In this document: piece after piece, positions 54,117 to 61,434 of the stretch
Layout: every line of letters begins with the position of its first letter
Position numbering within the stretch: position 1 is the first letter of the stretch
Origin: Thiobacillus sp. 0-1251
Lineage (GTDB): Bacteria; Pseudomonadota; Gammaproteobacteria; Burkholderiales; Thiobacillaceae
Direction: 5' to 3'
Assembly: GCA_001899305.1 (NCBI GenBank)
Contig: MKWL01000001.1
Coordinates: 1 to 64,000 of the forward strand
Length of the DNA: 64,000 nucleotides
The notes under the pieces: generated by a model
Database searches by the model: none
Seen by the model: only the letters and a program-made list of their open reading frames with translations
Told to the model about the DNA's origin: nothing
Made by a program: the position numbers and the translations under genes

Positions 54117-54172
54117 ACTATGAGCCAGGCAAAAATGCTTGTCCAAGACCTTATTCCGATTGTGCTAATAGG
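54117..54172 (-). promoter_or_regulatory. Shared promoter/operator block, copy A (glcF)
   Basis: Read on the minus strand: operator CTATT-N13-ATAAG (54172 to about 54150; core AGCACAATCGGAATAAG), then -35 TTGGAC (54146-54141), an 18-bp spacer, and -10 CATAGT (54122-54117). The -10 lies 181 bp from the glcF start, giving a leader of about 170 nt. This is the only clear signal in the 302-bp gap between glcF and the LysR gene. Confidence 0.7.
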
Positions 54173-54238
54173 AACGGATTATGCTGTGCCGGCACGTCGT
54201 CCGGAAACGCAATTTCCCCGCTGGCGCGCCTGAAACGG

Positions 54239-55228
54239 CTACTCGTTCGAAGTGGATTCTTCGAGCAGGGAATCGAAATCGGCACCGAACTCCGCGAGCG
54301 CGCTTTTGTTGGCACCGGGACGGTTATGGCACCAGAGTGTTGCCAGCACGCCAAATGCCGTACAGGCCGGGCTCTTGTAACCCGACTTGCGGCAGATCAG
54401 GGTAATCGTGTGGTGCGGCATGTCGGGTTGCAGCATCACCGGATGGAGTCCCTGCTGCGAACAGATGATGCTGTGGGGAAGGATGGTGGCAAGCCGGCCG
54501 AGGCGGGCGACTTCGACAATGACGCTGAGCGAATTGGTTTCCATCGCGATACGCGGTGTGATGCCATGTTCCAGGCAATACAGGTCGATGTGGCGTCGCA
54601 GCGCAAAATCGGTGTTGAGCAATACCAGCGACTCGTTTTCCAGTACCTGGGGACTCAACGACTCGGTCTGGCCGGCGCGAGGGTGCGCCTTGCCTACGGC
54701 CAGGTTCAGCGTTTCAGTGAACAGGACATGGGTGTCGATCTCGTTCGAGCGGGCGACGGTCGAAAGCACGTTGGAGAAAGCGATACCAATATCGATATTA
54801 CCCTCTGCCACGTCGGCCTCGACGGCGTCCTGGGGCAGTTCGCGCGTACTGACGGTGATTCCGGGGTAGCGGGTATTGAAGGATTCCAGCAGGGGGCTGA
54901 CCAGGTGGTCGGTGATGGGCGTCATTCCCAGGCGCAGCGAACCGCGGCTCAGGTCCTGCAGCTCATGGATGGCCCGTTTTCCTTCGTCCAGTTCCCGCAA
55001 GGCGCGGCGGGCATAGTGCAGATAAACCTCCCCGGCGGCGGTCAGTTGCACCGTCCGTCCGGACCGGTCCAGCAACTGCACGTCGAGCAAATCTTCCAGA
55101 TGTTTGATCTGCTGCGACAGCGTGGGCTGCGAAACGAACAGCAGTTCCGCGGCGCGCGTGAAGCTTTGCATATCCGCCACCGCGATCAGGTAGCGAATGG
55201 AGCGAGGGAAGATGAGATTGCGTTGCAT
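54239..55228 (-). CDS. LysR-type transcriptional regulator (CynR-like)
   Basis: 329-aa regulator. N-terminal winged helix-turn-helix 8-66 (FTRAAELLFVSQPTLSQQIKHLEDLLDVQLLDR); effector domain about 95-300 (GSLRLGMTPITDHLVSPLLESF, IDIGIAFS, LAVGKAHPRAGQ). It is closest in feel to CynR/CysB-like regulators of cyanate and sulfur genes. It diverges from the cbiM-cynS transcript; copy B of the shared operator begins 8 bp from its start, so autoregulation is likely. It is the prime candidate for binding all three copies. ATG chosen over a TTG two codons upstream. Confidence 0.9.
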   Translation of the reverse strand: MQRNLIFPRSIRYLIAVADMQSFTRAAELLFVSQPTLSQQIKHLEDLLDVQLLDRSGRTVQLTAAGEVYLHYARRALRELDEGKRAIHELQDLSRGSLRLGMTPITDHLVSPLLESFNTRYPGITVSTRELPQDAVEADVAEGNIDIGIAFSNVLSTVARSNEIDTHVLFTETLNLAVGKAHPRAGQTESLSPQVLENESLVLLNTDFALRRHIDLYCLEHGITPRIAMETNSLSVIVEVARLGRLATILPHSIICSQQGLHPVMLQPDMPHHTITLICRKSGYKSPACTAFGVLATLWCHNRPGANKSALAEFGADFDSLLEESTSNE

Positions 55229-55235
55229 AGCCAAA

Positions 55236-55292
55236 CCTTATAGCACTAATCGGAATAAAGACTTGGAAAACTATAGCCAGTTAGTCCATTGT
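55236..55292 (+). promoter_or_regulatory. Shared promoter/operator block, copy B (cbiM-cynS / LysR gene)
   Basis: Operator CTTAT-N13-ATAAAG (55237-55260, core AGCACTAATCGGAATAA), then -35 TTGGAA (55263-55268), 18-bp spacer, -10 CATTGT (55287-55292). It would start a transcript near 55299 with a leader of about 310 nt before cbiM. It also sits at the divergent LysR promoter. The remaining 55293-55609 holds no gene; no riboswitch was recognised. Confidence 0.7.
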
Positions 55293-55609
55293 TGTGAACA
55301 TACGATTTGTATCGATGTTTCTGAAGACAGAGCAGCAGATCGACATACGCTTTTCATTATGACTGAACCTGCCTGGACAGGGGGTGACCGGTAGTGAATC
55401 GGCATATTCGAGAATGTTTATGGACCATCGAGCACGTGTCGTAGTTTGACGTTGATCGGCATGCAGGGTTCTACCACATGAGTGTGCGGCACAGGCTGGC
55501 GCGCGTGGAAGTGGGGCGGCTGGCGGTCATTCTGTCTGGGTTACTGGTCGTTACCTGGCGGGAGCTAGGTAACAAGATTCGTTAGAGAGTGCACAAAGGA
55601 GGAAACACC

Positions 55610-56305
55610 ATGCATATTGAACCAGGTATTGTTGAAGGCGCCAAAATGACACTGAGTTACGCTACGGCGATCGGGGTGTTTGGCTATACGGCGAAGCTGG
55701 CATTGAATTCGATCAAACAGGACGGGATCATCCCCCTGGGAATTCGCAGCCTGATCGCGGCAGCCCTCGTATTCAGCTTCTTCGAGGTGTTTCCGCACTA
55801 TCCGATCGGTGTTTCCGAGGTCCACCTGATCCTGGGCTCGACGCTCTTCCTCATGTTCGGCGCGGCGCCGGCGGCCATAGGCCTGGCGCTCGGACTGTTG
55901 ACGCAGGGCCTCTTCTTTGCGCCGTGGGATCTGCCGCAATACGGCATGAACATGACGACGCTGCTGGTGCCCCTGTTCGCGCTCAGCGCCATTGCGCATC
56001 GCTATATTCCTGAGAAAACGGCTTACAAGGATGTGAAATACAGCCAGTGCCTGGCGCTGTCGACCGCCTACCAAGGTGGCGTGGTGGCCTGGGTTGCCTT
56101 CTGGGCGATCTATGGTCAGGGCGTGGGTGCCGCGAATCTGGCGCAAATCGGGACGTTCGGTGTTGCCTACATGTCGATTGTCCTCATCGAGCCGCTGCTG
56201 GACCTGGCCATTCTCGCTGCCGTGAAGAGTTTGCATCAGCTTCAGGACAGCACGGTGTTCCAACAGCGTTTCTATCGGGTAGCGGCGGCCCGCGTGGGAA
56301 GCTGA
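55610..56305 (+). CDS. CbiM-like cobalt/nickel energy-coupling-factor permease
   Basis: 231-aa membrane protein with about six helices, starting MHIEPGIVEGAKM: the N-terminal M-H pair corresponds to the metal-binding N-terminus of CbiM/NikM. Later segments (LGIRSLIAAALVFSFFEVFPH, LILGSTLFLMFGAAPAAIGLALGLLTQGLFFAP) fit the family. No CbiQ or CbiO partner is present. Excellent ribosome site AAAGGAGG. In context it probably imports cobalt for the Co-dependent thiocyanate hydrolase encoded 2.8 kb downstream; that role is inference. Confidence 0.75.
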   Translation: MHIEPGIVEGAKMTLSYATAIGVFGYTAKLALNSIKQDGIIPLGIRSLIAAALVFSFFEVFPHYPIGVSEVHLILGSTLFLMFGAAPAAIGLALGLLTQGLFFAPWDLPQYGMNMTTLLVPLFALSAIAHRYIPEKTAYKDVKYSQCLALSTAYQGGVVAWVAFWAIYGQGVGAANLAQIGTFGVAYMSIVLIEPLLDLAILAAVKSLHQLQDSTVFQQRFYRVAAARVGS

Positions 56306-56441
56306 ACAACGCAACGGGGAGGGCTTCCGGGCAGTTGATGTCCTCCCCGCACGGATCGTTTACGCATTACCCGCACCCATTTGACCAGAGACACAGTTGC
56401 CGGGCGGCCCGTACGCCAGGTCAACGCAAGGAGCAGTACGG

Positions 56442-56882
56442 ATGAATAAAACAGAAATGAAAGAAGCGATCCTCCAGGCCAAGTCCGGGAAAGGCTTGAC
56501 GTGGGGCGACATCGCCAAGTCGGCGGGCTTGTCCGATGAGTTTGTCTGCTCGGCATGCCTGGGCATGAACCACTTGGAAAAACCGCAGGCCGATGCGGTG
56601 GCCGAGACGCTTGGTCTTGGCGGTGAGGTTTCGGCCGCGTTGCAGCGCTTCCCGACCAAGACATGGGATCGCCCCATTCCGACGGACCCGCTGATTTACC
56701 GCTGGTACGAGATGCTGAACGTGTATGGCGAGACGATCAAGGAGATGATCAATGAGAAATTCGGCGACGGCATCATGAGCGCCATCGACTTCACCATGAA
56801 CATCGATAGACAGGAAGACCCGAAAGGCGATCGCGTACTGGTCACGATCAGCGGCAAGTTCCTGCCCTATAAATCCTGGTGA
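56442..56882 (+). CDS. cynS: Cyanate hydratase (cyanase)
   Basis: 146-aa cytosolic decameric enzyme: cyanate + bicarbonate gives ammonia + 2 CO2. Catalytic triad R87, E90 and S113 fall in LIYRWYEMLN and GIMSAIDFTM, equivalent to E. coli R96, E99, S122 with a constant shift of nine. N-terminal helical DNA-binding-like domain as in the family. It lies 136 bp after the CbiM-like gene and is followed by a terminator at 57042. It removes cyanate formed alongside thiocyanate use and yields ammonia. Confidence 0.97.
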   Translation: MNKTEMKEAILQAKSGKGLTWGDIAKSAGLSDEFVCSACLGMNHLEKPQADAVAETLGLGGEVSAALQRFPTKTWDRPIPTDPLIYRWYEMLNVYGETIKEMINEKFGDGIMSAIDFTMNIDRQEDPKGDRVLVTISGKFLPYKSW

Positions 56883-57041
56883 GCGCGTCATGGCTACGCC
56901 TCCGAGAGGGCGTTACGGGAGTGAGGTCCCGTTTGCCGTGAAGCTGCCTGAACTGATCATGGGAACAAGCATTCATTGAACATAAGTGTTAGGGCTCCTC
57001 AATCCGGTATCTACTCCTCCTGTGCCGGATGTCCTAGGGTT

Positions 57042-57070
57042 GCCGCCTCCTCGCGAGGCGGCTTTTTTTT
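57042..57070 (+). terminator. Rho-independent terminator after cynS
   Basis: GCCGCCTC and GAGGCGGC arms with a CTCGC loop, followed by eight T. It ends the cbiM-cynS transcript 160 bp after cynS; the 329-bp gap to the methyltransferase otherwise shows nothing clear. Confidence 0.93.
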
Positions 57071-57211
57071 ATGAATATGCCGCAGGCCATGGTGCTGTGC
57101 GGCGACCTGGGCTTCAGCATCGATCCGCCACTCCGGTTGTCGGGAGGACACCTGCTTTTCGGATTCGGTTGTGCTGGACGATCGGGCTTCGTTTTAAAGA
57201 TGAGGTGAAGC

Positions 57212-58033
57212 ATGGCTGCGCGTGACCCCCACCGTTTCGTCAATGAACTTGATGAGGCCGCACTCGAACGTCTCGTCGCCCGACTTGAAAGCAGGGCACG
57301 CGATGGTGTCTTTGCACGCCTGCTCGACAACTATGTGGCTCGACTTGCCTTGCCCCCGTCCGCCCAGGTCCTGGAGGTGGGCTGCGGCACGGGTGCCGTG
57401 CTGCGGTCGATCGCGCGCCGAGGCGATTTTGCCGGCAAGGCGCTGGGGGTCGATCAATGCGGCCATTTCATCGATGCCGCAAACGGTTTCGCACGAAGCG
57501 AACATGTCGATGGGCAGATCGTTTTCCGGGTCGGCGATGCGCACCGCCTCGCGTTCCCCGATGCGACATTCGATGTCGTCATCGCGCACACGCTGATCAG
57601 CCATGTGACTGCACCGCTCGCGGTTTTGGGCGAGATGGCGCGTGTTGTCCGCCCCGGCGGAACCGTGGTTGTTTTCGATGGCGATTACGCCTCCCTGACC
57701 TATGCTTACCCTGACCACGACTTCGGCCGCCTTGTCGACGAAGCCCTGGCGAATGCCACGTTCAACAATCCGCGGATCATGCGCGATCTGCCGAGACTCC
57801 TGCCCGAGCTCGGCTTGAAGCTGGCAGACGCCTGGGGCGATGCCGTGGTCGAAATCGGTCAGGCAAGCTATTTCAAGTCGTTTGCCGAGACCTATGTGCC
57901 CTATGTCAAACAGGCAGGATTGCTGCCGGAACGCGCGATGGAGGTCTGGCACAACGAGCAGCGTCAGGCGATGGAGAACGGAACATTCTTTGCCGCGTGC
58001 AATTACTACACCTACATGGCGCACCGTATCTGA
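57212..58033 (+). CDS. Class I SAM-dependent methyltransferase
   Basis: 273-aa soluble enzyme. SAM motif I is VLEVGCGTGAVLRSIA (about 51-66), acidic motif LGVDQCGHFIDAA, motif FDVVIAHTLISHV and post-motif RVVRPGGTVVVFDGDY. The C-terminal part is helical with KSFAETYVPYVKQAGLL and a Tyr-rich end. Small-molecule methyltransferase (for example thiol, cyanide-related or quinone type) is plausible; substrate not determined. It lies between cynS and scnB behind its own ribosome site (GATGAGGTGA) with a terminator upstream, so it may have a separate promoter. Confidence 0.8.
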   Translation: MAARDPHRFVNELDEAALERLVARLESRARDGVFARLLDNYVARLALPPSAQVLEVGCGTGAVLRSIARRGDFAGKALGVDQCGHFIDAANGFARSEHVDGQIVFRVGDAHRLAFPDATFDVVIAHTLISHVTAPLAVLGEMARVVRPGGTVVVFDGDYASLTYAYPDHDFGRLVDEALANATFNNPRIMRDLPRLLPELGLKLADAWGDAVVEIGQASYFKSFAETYVPYVKQAGLLPERAMEVWHNEQRQAMENGTFFAACNYYTYMAHRI

Positions 58034-58197
58034 TCCCCTTGTAAGTCAGCGTGGAACGATCCGGATGGAGATGTGAAAGATACCTATTGGATATTGTTTG
58101 GAGAGGGGTCTTTGAACGGCACTGTGACAAACGGGTTTCGATGTGTTCGGAAATGCTGGAATCCAGTCTGCAAGCGGGTCTTGGGCCTATAGCAAAA

Positions 58198-58254
58198 CCC
58201 TATGGGGATCATCGGAATTAAGACTTGGAAACCAATAGTTAGATGACGCATAGT
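58198..58254 (+). promoter_or_regulatory. Shared promoter/operator block, copy C (scn operon)
   Basis: ATCGGAATTAAGACTTGG (58211-58228) is 17/18 identical to copy B. Left half-site CCCTAT is looser. -35 TTGGAA (58225-58230), 18-bp spacer, -10 CATAGT (58249-58254); leader about 170 nt to scnB. The -10 to start distance is 180 bp, almost the same as in copy A (181). Confidence 0.72.
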
Positions 58255-58433
58255 TGGGCCATCAAAGATCTGCGATGGAATCCACCGCAACGCAAACAGA
58301 AGGTGTAGACCCGAAGTACTCCAGATTTTTGGTGCTGGAAATTCGTAGAAGCTGAGTTGGCATGGAAGTAAGGCAATTGTAAATCGCATTACGGCAAGCC
58401 GACTTGTTCGTAATCCACAAAGGAGTCAACACA

Positions 58434-58865
58434 ATGTCATCGTCTCACAGAGAAGTGGTTCTCCGGCATATCGAGACTGTCGGTTACATGCAGCCGGCTC
58501 TGCACCGCCAGACGCACGCGCCTGCCCCCGATCTAATCACCCCTGACCTCTGGAAGGCTTACACCCGTATTGTGCACGACGTCGGCGGCGAGCCGGATGT
58601 GCCTATGGCGTGGGAAGAAAAGCAAGAGGAACAGTGGGAGTTGAATACCTTTGCGACTGCCGAATGTCTTGCTTGGCGCGGAGCGTGGACGGCGGAAGAG
58701 CGGCGTCGTAAACAGAATGCGGACGTTGGTCAGACGCAGTACCTGGGTCTGCCTTACTACGGTCGATGGTTGCTGACGTGTGCGCGGATCCTGGTCGACA
58801 AGCAGTTCTGTACGCTCACCGAACTGGTCAACAAAATTGAGGAGGTAAAAAATCGCCATGTCTAA
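58434..58865 (+). CDS. scnB: Thiocyanate hydrolase beta subunit
   Basis: 143-aa subunit corresponding to the N-terminal half of nitrile hydratase beta (EETVGYMQPALHR-like front, WELNTFATAECLAWRGAWTAEERRR). Thiocyanate hydrolase turns SCN- and water into carbonyl sulfide and ammonia. Order scnB-scnA-scnC equals that of Thiobacillus thioparus. Start after AAAGGAG; a start 10 codons upstream lacks a good site. It overlaps scnA by eight bases. Confidence 0.93.
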   Translation: MSSSHREVVLRHIETVGYMQPALHRQTHAPAPDLITPDLWKAYTRIVHDVGGEPDVPMAWEEKQEEQWELNTFATAECLAWRGAWTAEERRRKQNADVGQTQYLGLPYYGRWLLTCARILVDKQFCTLTELVNKIEEVKNRHV

Positions 58866-59226
58866 ACCCCATTACGACAGAGAGCATCACGCCAAAATTG
58901 CCTCCGGCATTGGCGATCCCCAGTGCTTTCGCGGCAAGGCCGGTGAGGCCAAATTCAAGGAAGGCGAGCGCGTGCGGATCCGGGATCTACCGGACATTTT
59001 CTACACGCGCACGATGCTCTATACGCGCGGTGCGGTCGGTACCGTGACCAAGCTGGTCTATGAGAGCCCGGCTGCGGAAGATGAAGCCTTCGGCAACGAG
59101 GATCATCCCGAGTGGTTCTACAGCGTGGTTTTCATGCAGAAGGACCTTTGGCCCGAGTATAGCGATACGTATGCAAACGACACATTGGAGACCGAGTTTC
59201 CAGAGCGTTATCTTGAGCGGGCGTAA
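58858..59226 (+). CDS. scnA: Thiocyanate hydrolase alpha subunit
   Basis: 122-aa subunit corresponding to the C-terminal half of nitrile hydratase beta (FKEGERVRIRDLPDIFYTRTMLYTRGAVGTV, EWFYSVVFMQKDLWPEYSD). It binds the beta and gamma subunits in the heterododecamer. Ribosome site GAGGT inside the end of scnB; overlap indicates coupled translation and equal stoichiometry. Confidence 0.93.
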   Translation: MSKPHYDREHHAKIASGIGDPQCFRGKAGEAKFKEGERVRIRDLPDIFYTRTMLYTRGAVGTVTKLVYESPAAEDEAFGNEDHPEWFYSVVFMQKDLWPEYSDTYANDTLETEFPERYLERA

Positions 59227-59260
59227 TCTGGCTCGCAGACAATTTTAAGAGGAAATACAA

Positions 59261-59986
59261 ATGTCAGATCATCATGACCATGACCACGACCACGGCCATA
59301 AGCCGGCACCGATGGTCGATGAAGTCAGTCATTTCGAAATTCTCGAAATGGCAGTCCGCGAACTCGCAATTGAAAAAGGACTGTTTACTGCCGAGGATCA
59401 CCGGACTTGGGTGGAATATGTCCACACGCTCGGCCCAACCCCGGCGGCGCGTCTGGTTGCCAAGGCTTGGTTGGATCCTGAATACAAGAAGCTGTGCGAA
59501 GCCGATGGCGTCGAGGCCAGTAAGGCCGTGGGTGTCAACTGGGTGACCAGCCCGCCCACCCAGTTCGGCACGCCGAGCGACTACTGTAACTTGCGTGTCC
59601 TCGTGGACACCCCGACGGTCAAGCATGTCGTGGTGTGTTCACTGTGTTCGTGCTATCCCCGCCCGATTCTCGGTCAGTCGCCCGAATGGTATCGGACCCC
59701 TAACTATCGTCGTCGTCTGGTTCGTTGGCCGCGCCAGGTGCTTACTGAGTTTGGCTTGCAGTTGCCTTCGGAAGTGACGATCCGGGTTGCCGACTCCAAC
59801 CAGAAGACCCGTTACATCGTGATGCCGGTGCGGCCCGAGGGCACGGAAGGCTGGACCGAGGATCAGCTGACCGAGATCGTGACGCGCGATTGTCTGATCG
59901 GCGTGGCTGTGCCCAAGCCTGGAATTACGACAAACGTCAAGCTCCCAGTGCGCAAGGCGATCCATCCAGTCCATCACGACCATTGA
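59261..59986 (+). CDS. scnC: Thiocyanate hydrolase gamma (catalytic, Co-binding) subunit
   Basis: 241-aa subunit homologous to nitrile hydratase alpha. The cobalt claw is C126-S-L-C129-S-C131 (VVCSLCSCYPRP), where the second and third Cys are expected to be oxidised to sulfinic and sulfenic acid. The N-terminus (residues 4-13) is His/Asp-rich, HHDHDHDHGH, a likely metal-binding tail. Ribosome site AAGAGGA. P15K follows after 27 bp. Confidence 0.96.
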   Translation: MSDHHDHDHDHGHKPAPMVDEVSHFEILEMAVRELAIEKGLFTAEDHRTWVEYVHTLGPTPAARLVAKAWLDPEYKKLCEADGVEASKAVGVNWVTSPPTQFGTPSDYCNLRVLVDTPTVKHVVVCSLCSCYPRPILGQSPEWYRTPNYRRRLVRWPRQVLTEFGLQLPSEVTIRVADSNQKTRYIVMPVRPEGTEGWTEDQLTEIVTRDCLIGVAVPKPGITTNVKLPVRKAIHPVHHDH

Positions 59987-60013
59987 TGCAAATGTAATTT
60001 TAAGGAGAGGGCC

Positions 60014-60436
60014 ATGAGTGCTTCGAGCAATGACGCAAACGCTGAAAACGGCGAGATGCTGATTGATGCAACGCCTATCCCCTTGCTTCGGAGCATTCAG
60101 GCTCATGGCAGGGTGTGGGAAGACTTGGCTGCGCAATACGGGGTAACCAACCCGGATCCGCCCTGGAAAATCACGCTGGAAGCCACGTGCGACCTTCTCG
60201 CGGGTGACTCCTGTGTCAAGCCCTACGACCAGGTCGAGCCCGGCTCCTGCGCCTTGCCCTCACTCGAGCGACGCGCGGAGGAGGATGAGTTGTCTGCAAC
60301 GCTTTACGAGGATGTGCCGTTTCCTGAGCGGCAGCTTCTTGCGCTGGCGCATTCCATGATCGCGCGTGGCTTGCTGGATGAGGCTGAGCTGGCCAGTCGG
60401 ATGGAAGTAGTAGGGCAGCGCTTCAACAGTGCTTGA
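60014..60436 (+). CDS. P15K, thiocyanate hydrolase cobalt activator protein
   Basis: 140-aa protein of about 15 kDa that fits P15K, the chaperone encoded after scnC in T. thioparus and needed for Co incorporation. Visible are LRSIQAHGRVWEDLAAQYGV and LTDEAEL-like helices; two nearby cysteines at CDLLAGDSC (C69, C77) could carry metal. Ribosome site AAGGAGAG. Confidence 0.83.
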   Translation: MSASSNDANAENGEMLIDATPIPLLRSIQAHGRVWEDLAAQYGVTNPDPPWKITLEATCDLLAGDSCVKPYDQVEPGSCALPSLERRAEEDELSATLYEDVPFPERQLLALAHSMIARGLLDEAELASRMEVVGQRFNSA

Positions 60437-60441
60437 TCGGC

Positions 60442-60468
60442 GCCAGCCCGGCGAGACGCTGGGCTGGC
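60442..60468 (+). repeat. Stem-loop between P15K and the ABC genes
   Basis: GCCAGCCC and GGGCTGGC arms with an 11-bp loop, 5 bp after the P15K stop and with no T-run. It could reduce read-through from scnBAC-P15K into the transporter genes. Confidence 0.5.
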
Positions 60469-60554
60469 CGTAGGCGAGTAGCCCGGGGAACCTAACAGAA
60501 TTCTGCCGTGAGTCCTTGTGACCGGGCGATGAAAATAGACAGAGGAATATGTAG

Positions 60555-61346
60555 ATGGCAATACGTGGAACAGAAATCAAGATCCAGGGCCTGACCCACC
60601 GTTACAGTTCGCGGACCGGGGTGACCTTCAATCGGGTTGATCTGGTGTCGCCGCCCGGTGAGGCGCTGGCAATTATCGGCCGTTCGGGTTGTGGCAAATC
60701 CACGCTGCTCCATATTCTGGCCGGCATTCTGAAACCTACCGAAGGCAAGGTCCTGCTCAATGGGACGGCGATTACTGCACCGTCGCCCCGCTGGGTCATG
60801 ATGTTCCAGGCGCCGCACCTGTTTCCCTGGATGACGGTTTCCCAGAACGTCGGCGTCGGCTTGAGCTTCGGGCGCTGGTCCAAGGAAGAAACCGAAGAGC
60901 GCGTGACGGAGGCGATCAAGCTGGTCGAGCTGCAGGATTTCGCCATGGCCAATGTGCAAGATCTCTCGGGTGGCCAGCAACAGCGTGTGGCATTGGCCCG
61001 CTCGCTGGTGATGGAGCCGGAACTCCTGCTGCTGGACGAACCGTTCTCCGCGCTTGACGCGTTCACGCGTTCATCCCTGCAAAAGGATGTGCGCAACATC
61101 GCCAAGCGCAAGGGCTTCAACATCGTCTTCGTGACGCACGATATCGACGAGGCCGTGATCATGGGCGACCGTGCCGTGATCATGGCAGGCTCGCCCGGAA
61201 ACATCGTTCACGAACTGGATATCGACCTTCCCGATCCGCGCGATCGCCACGACGCGGCGGTTCAGGCTTTGCGTACTCGCCTGATGGCGACGTTCCAGGA
61301 AGCGGCGAACTACAAGAAACCGGAGTCGGCCACGCTGGCTGCATGA
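60555..61346 (+). CDS. ABC transporter ATP-binding protein (nitrate/taurine/cyanate type)
   Basis: 263-aa ATPase. Walker A GRSGCGKSTLL, Q-loop MMFQAPHLFPWM, signature LSGGQQQR, Walker B LLLLDEPFSALD and switch His VTHDIDEAV. It resembles SsuB/TauB/NrtD. It pairs with the downstream substrate-binding protein and two permeases. In this setting thiocyanate is the natural candidate, cyanate the alternative; specificity is set by the binding protein and cannot be read here. Confidence 0.9.
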   Translation: MAIRGTEIKIQGLTHRYSSRTGVTFNRVDLVSPPGEALAIIGRSGCGKSTLLHILAGILKPTEGKVLLNGTAITAPSPRWVMMFQAPHLFPWMTVSQNVGVGLSFGRWSKEETEERVTEAIKLVELQDFAMANVQDLSGGQQQRVALARSLVMEPELLLLDEPFSALDAFTRSSLQKDVRNIAKRKGFNIVFVTHDIDEAVIMGDRAVIMAGSPGNIVHELDIDLPDPRDRHDAAVQALRTRLMATFQEAANYKKPESATLAA

Positions 61347-61434
61347 TCTGCGACTTACCCGAATTGCTCAAAGTGAAGAGGCAGGATGAGCAAACACCGG
61401 TCGGGATACCGACCCTCACCTTAGGAGACCGAGA

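Noticed and set aside
55293-55609. Cobalamin riboswitch before the CbiM-like gene
   Set aside because: No B12 box or conserved core was found in the leader.
58034-58197. A gene upstream of promoter copy C
   Set aside because: No frame with a start, ribosome site and protein-like composition was found between the methyltransferase and the promoter block.
53937-58433. Homologous leaders after promoter copies A and C (both about 180 bp to the start)
   Set aside because: The sequences downstream of the -10 elements do not align, so the equal length looks coincidental.
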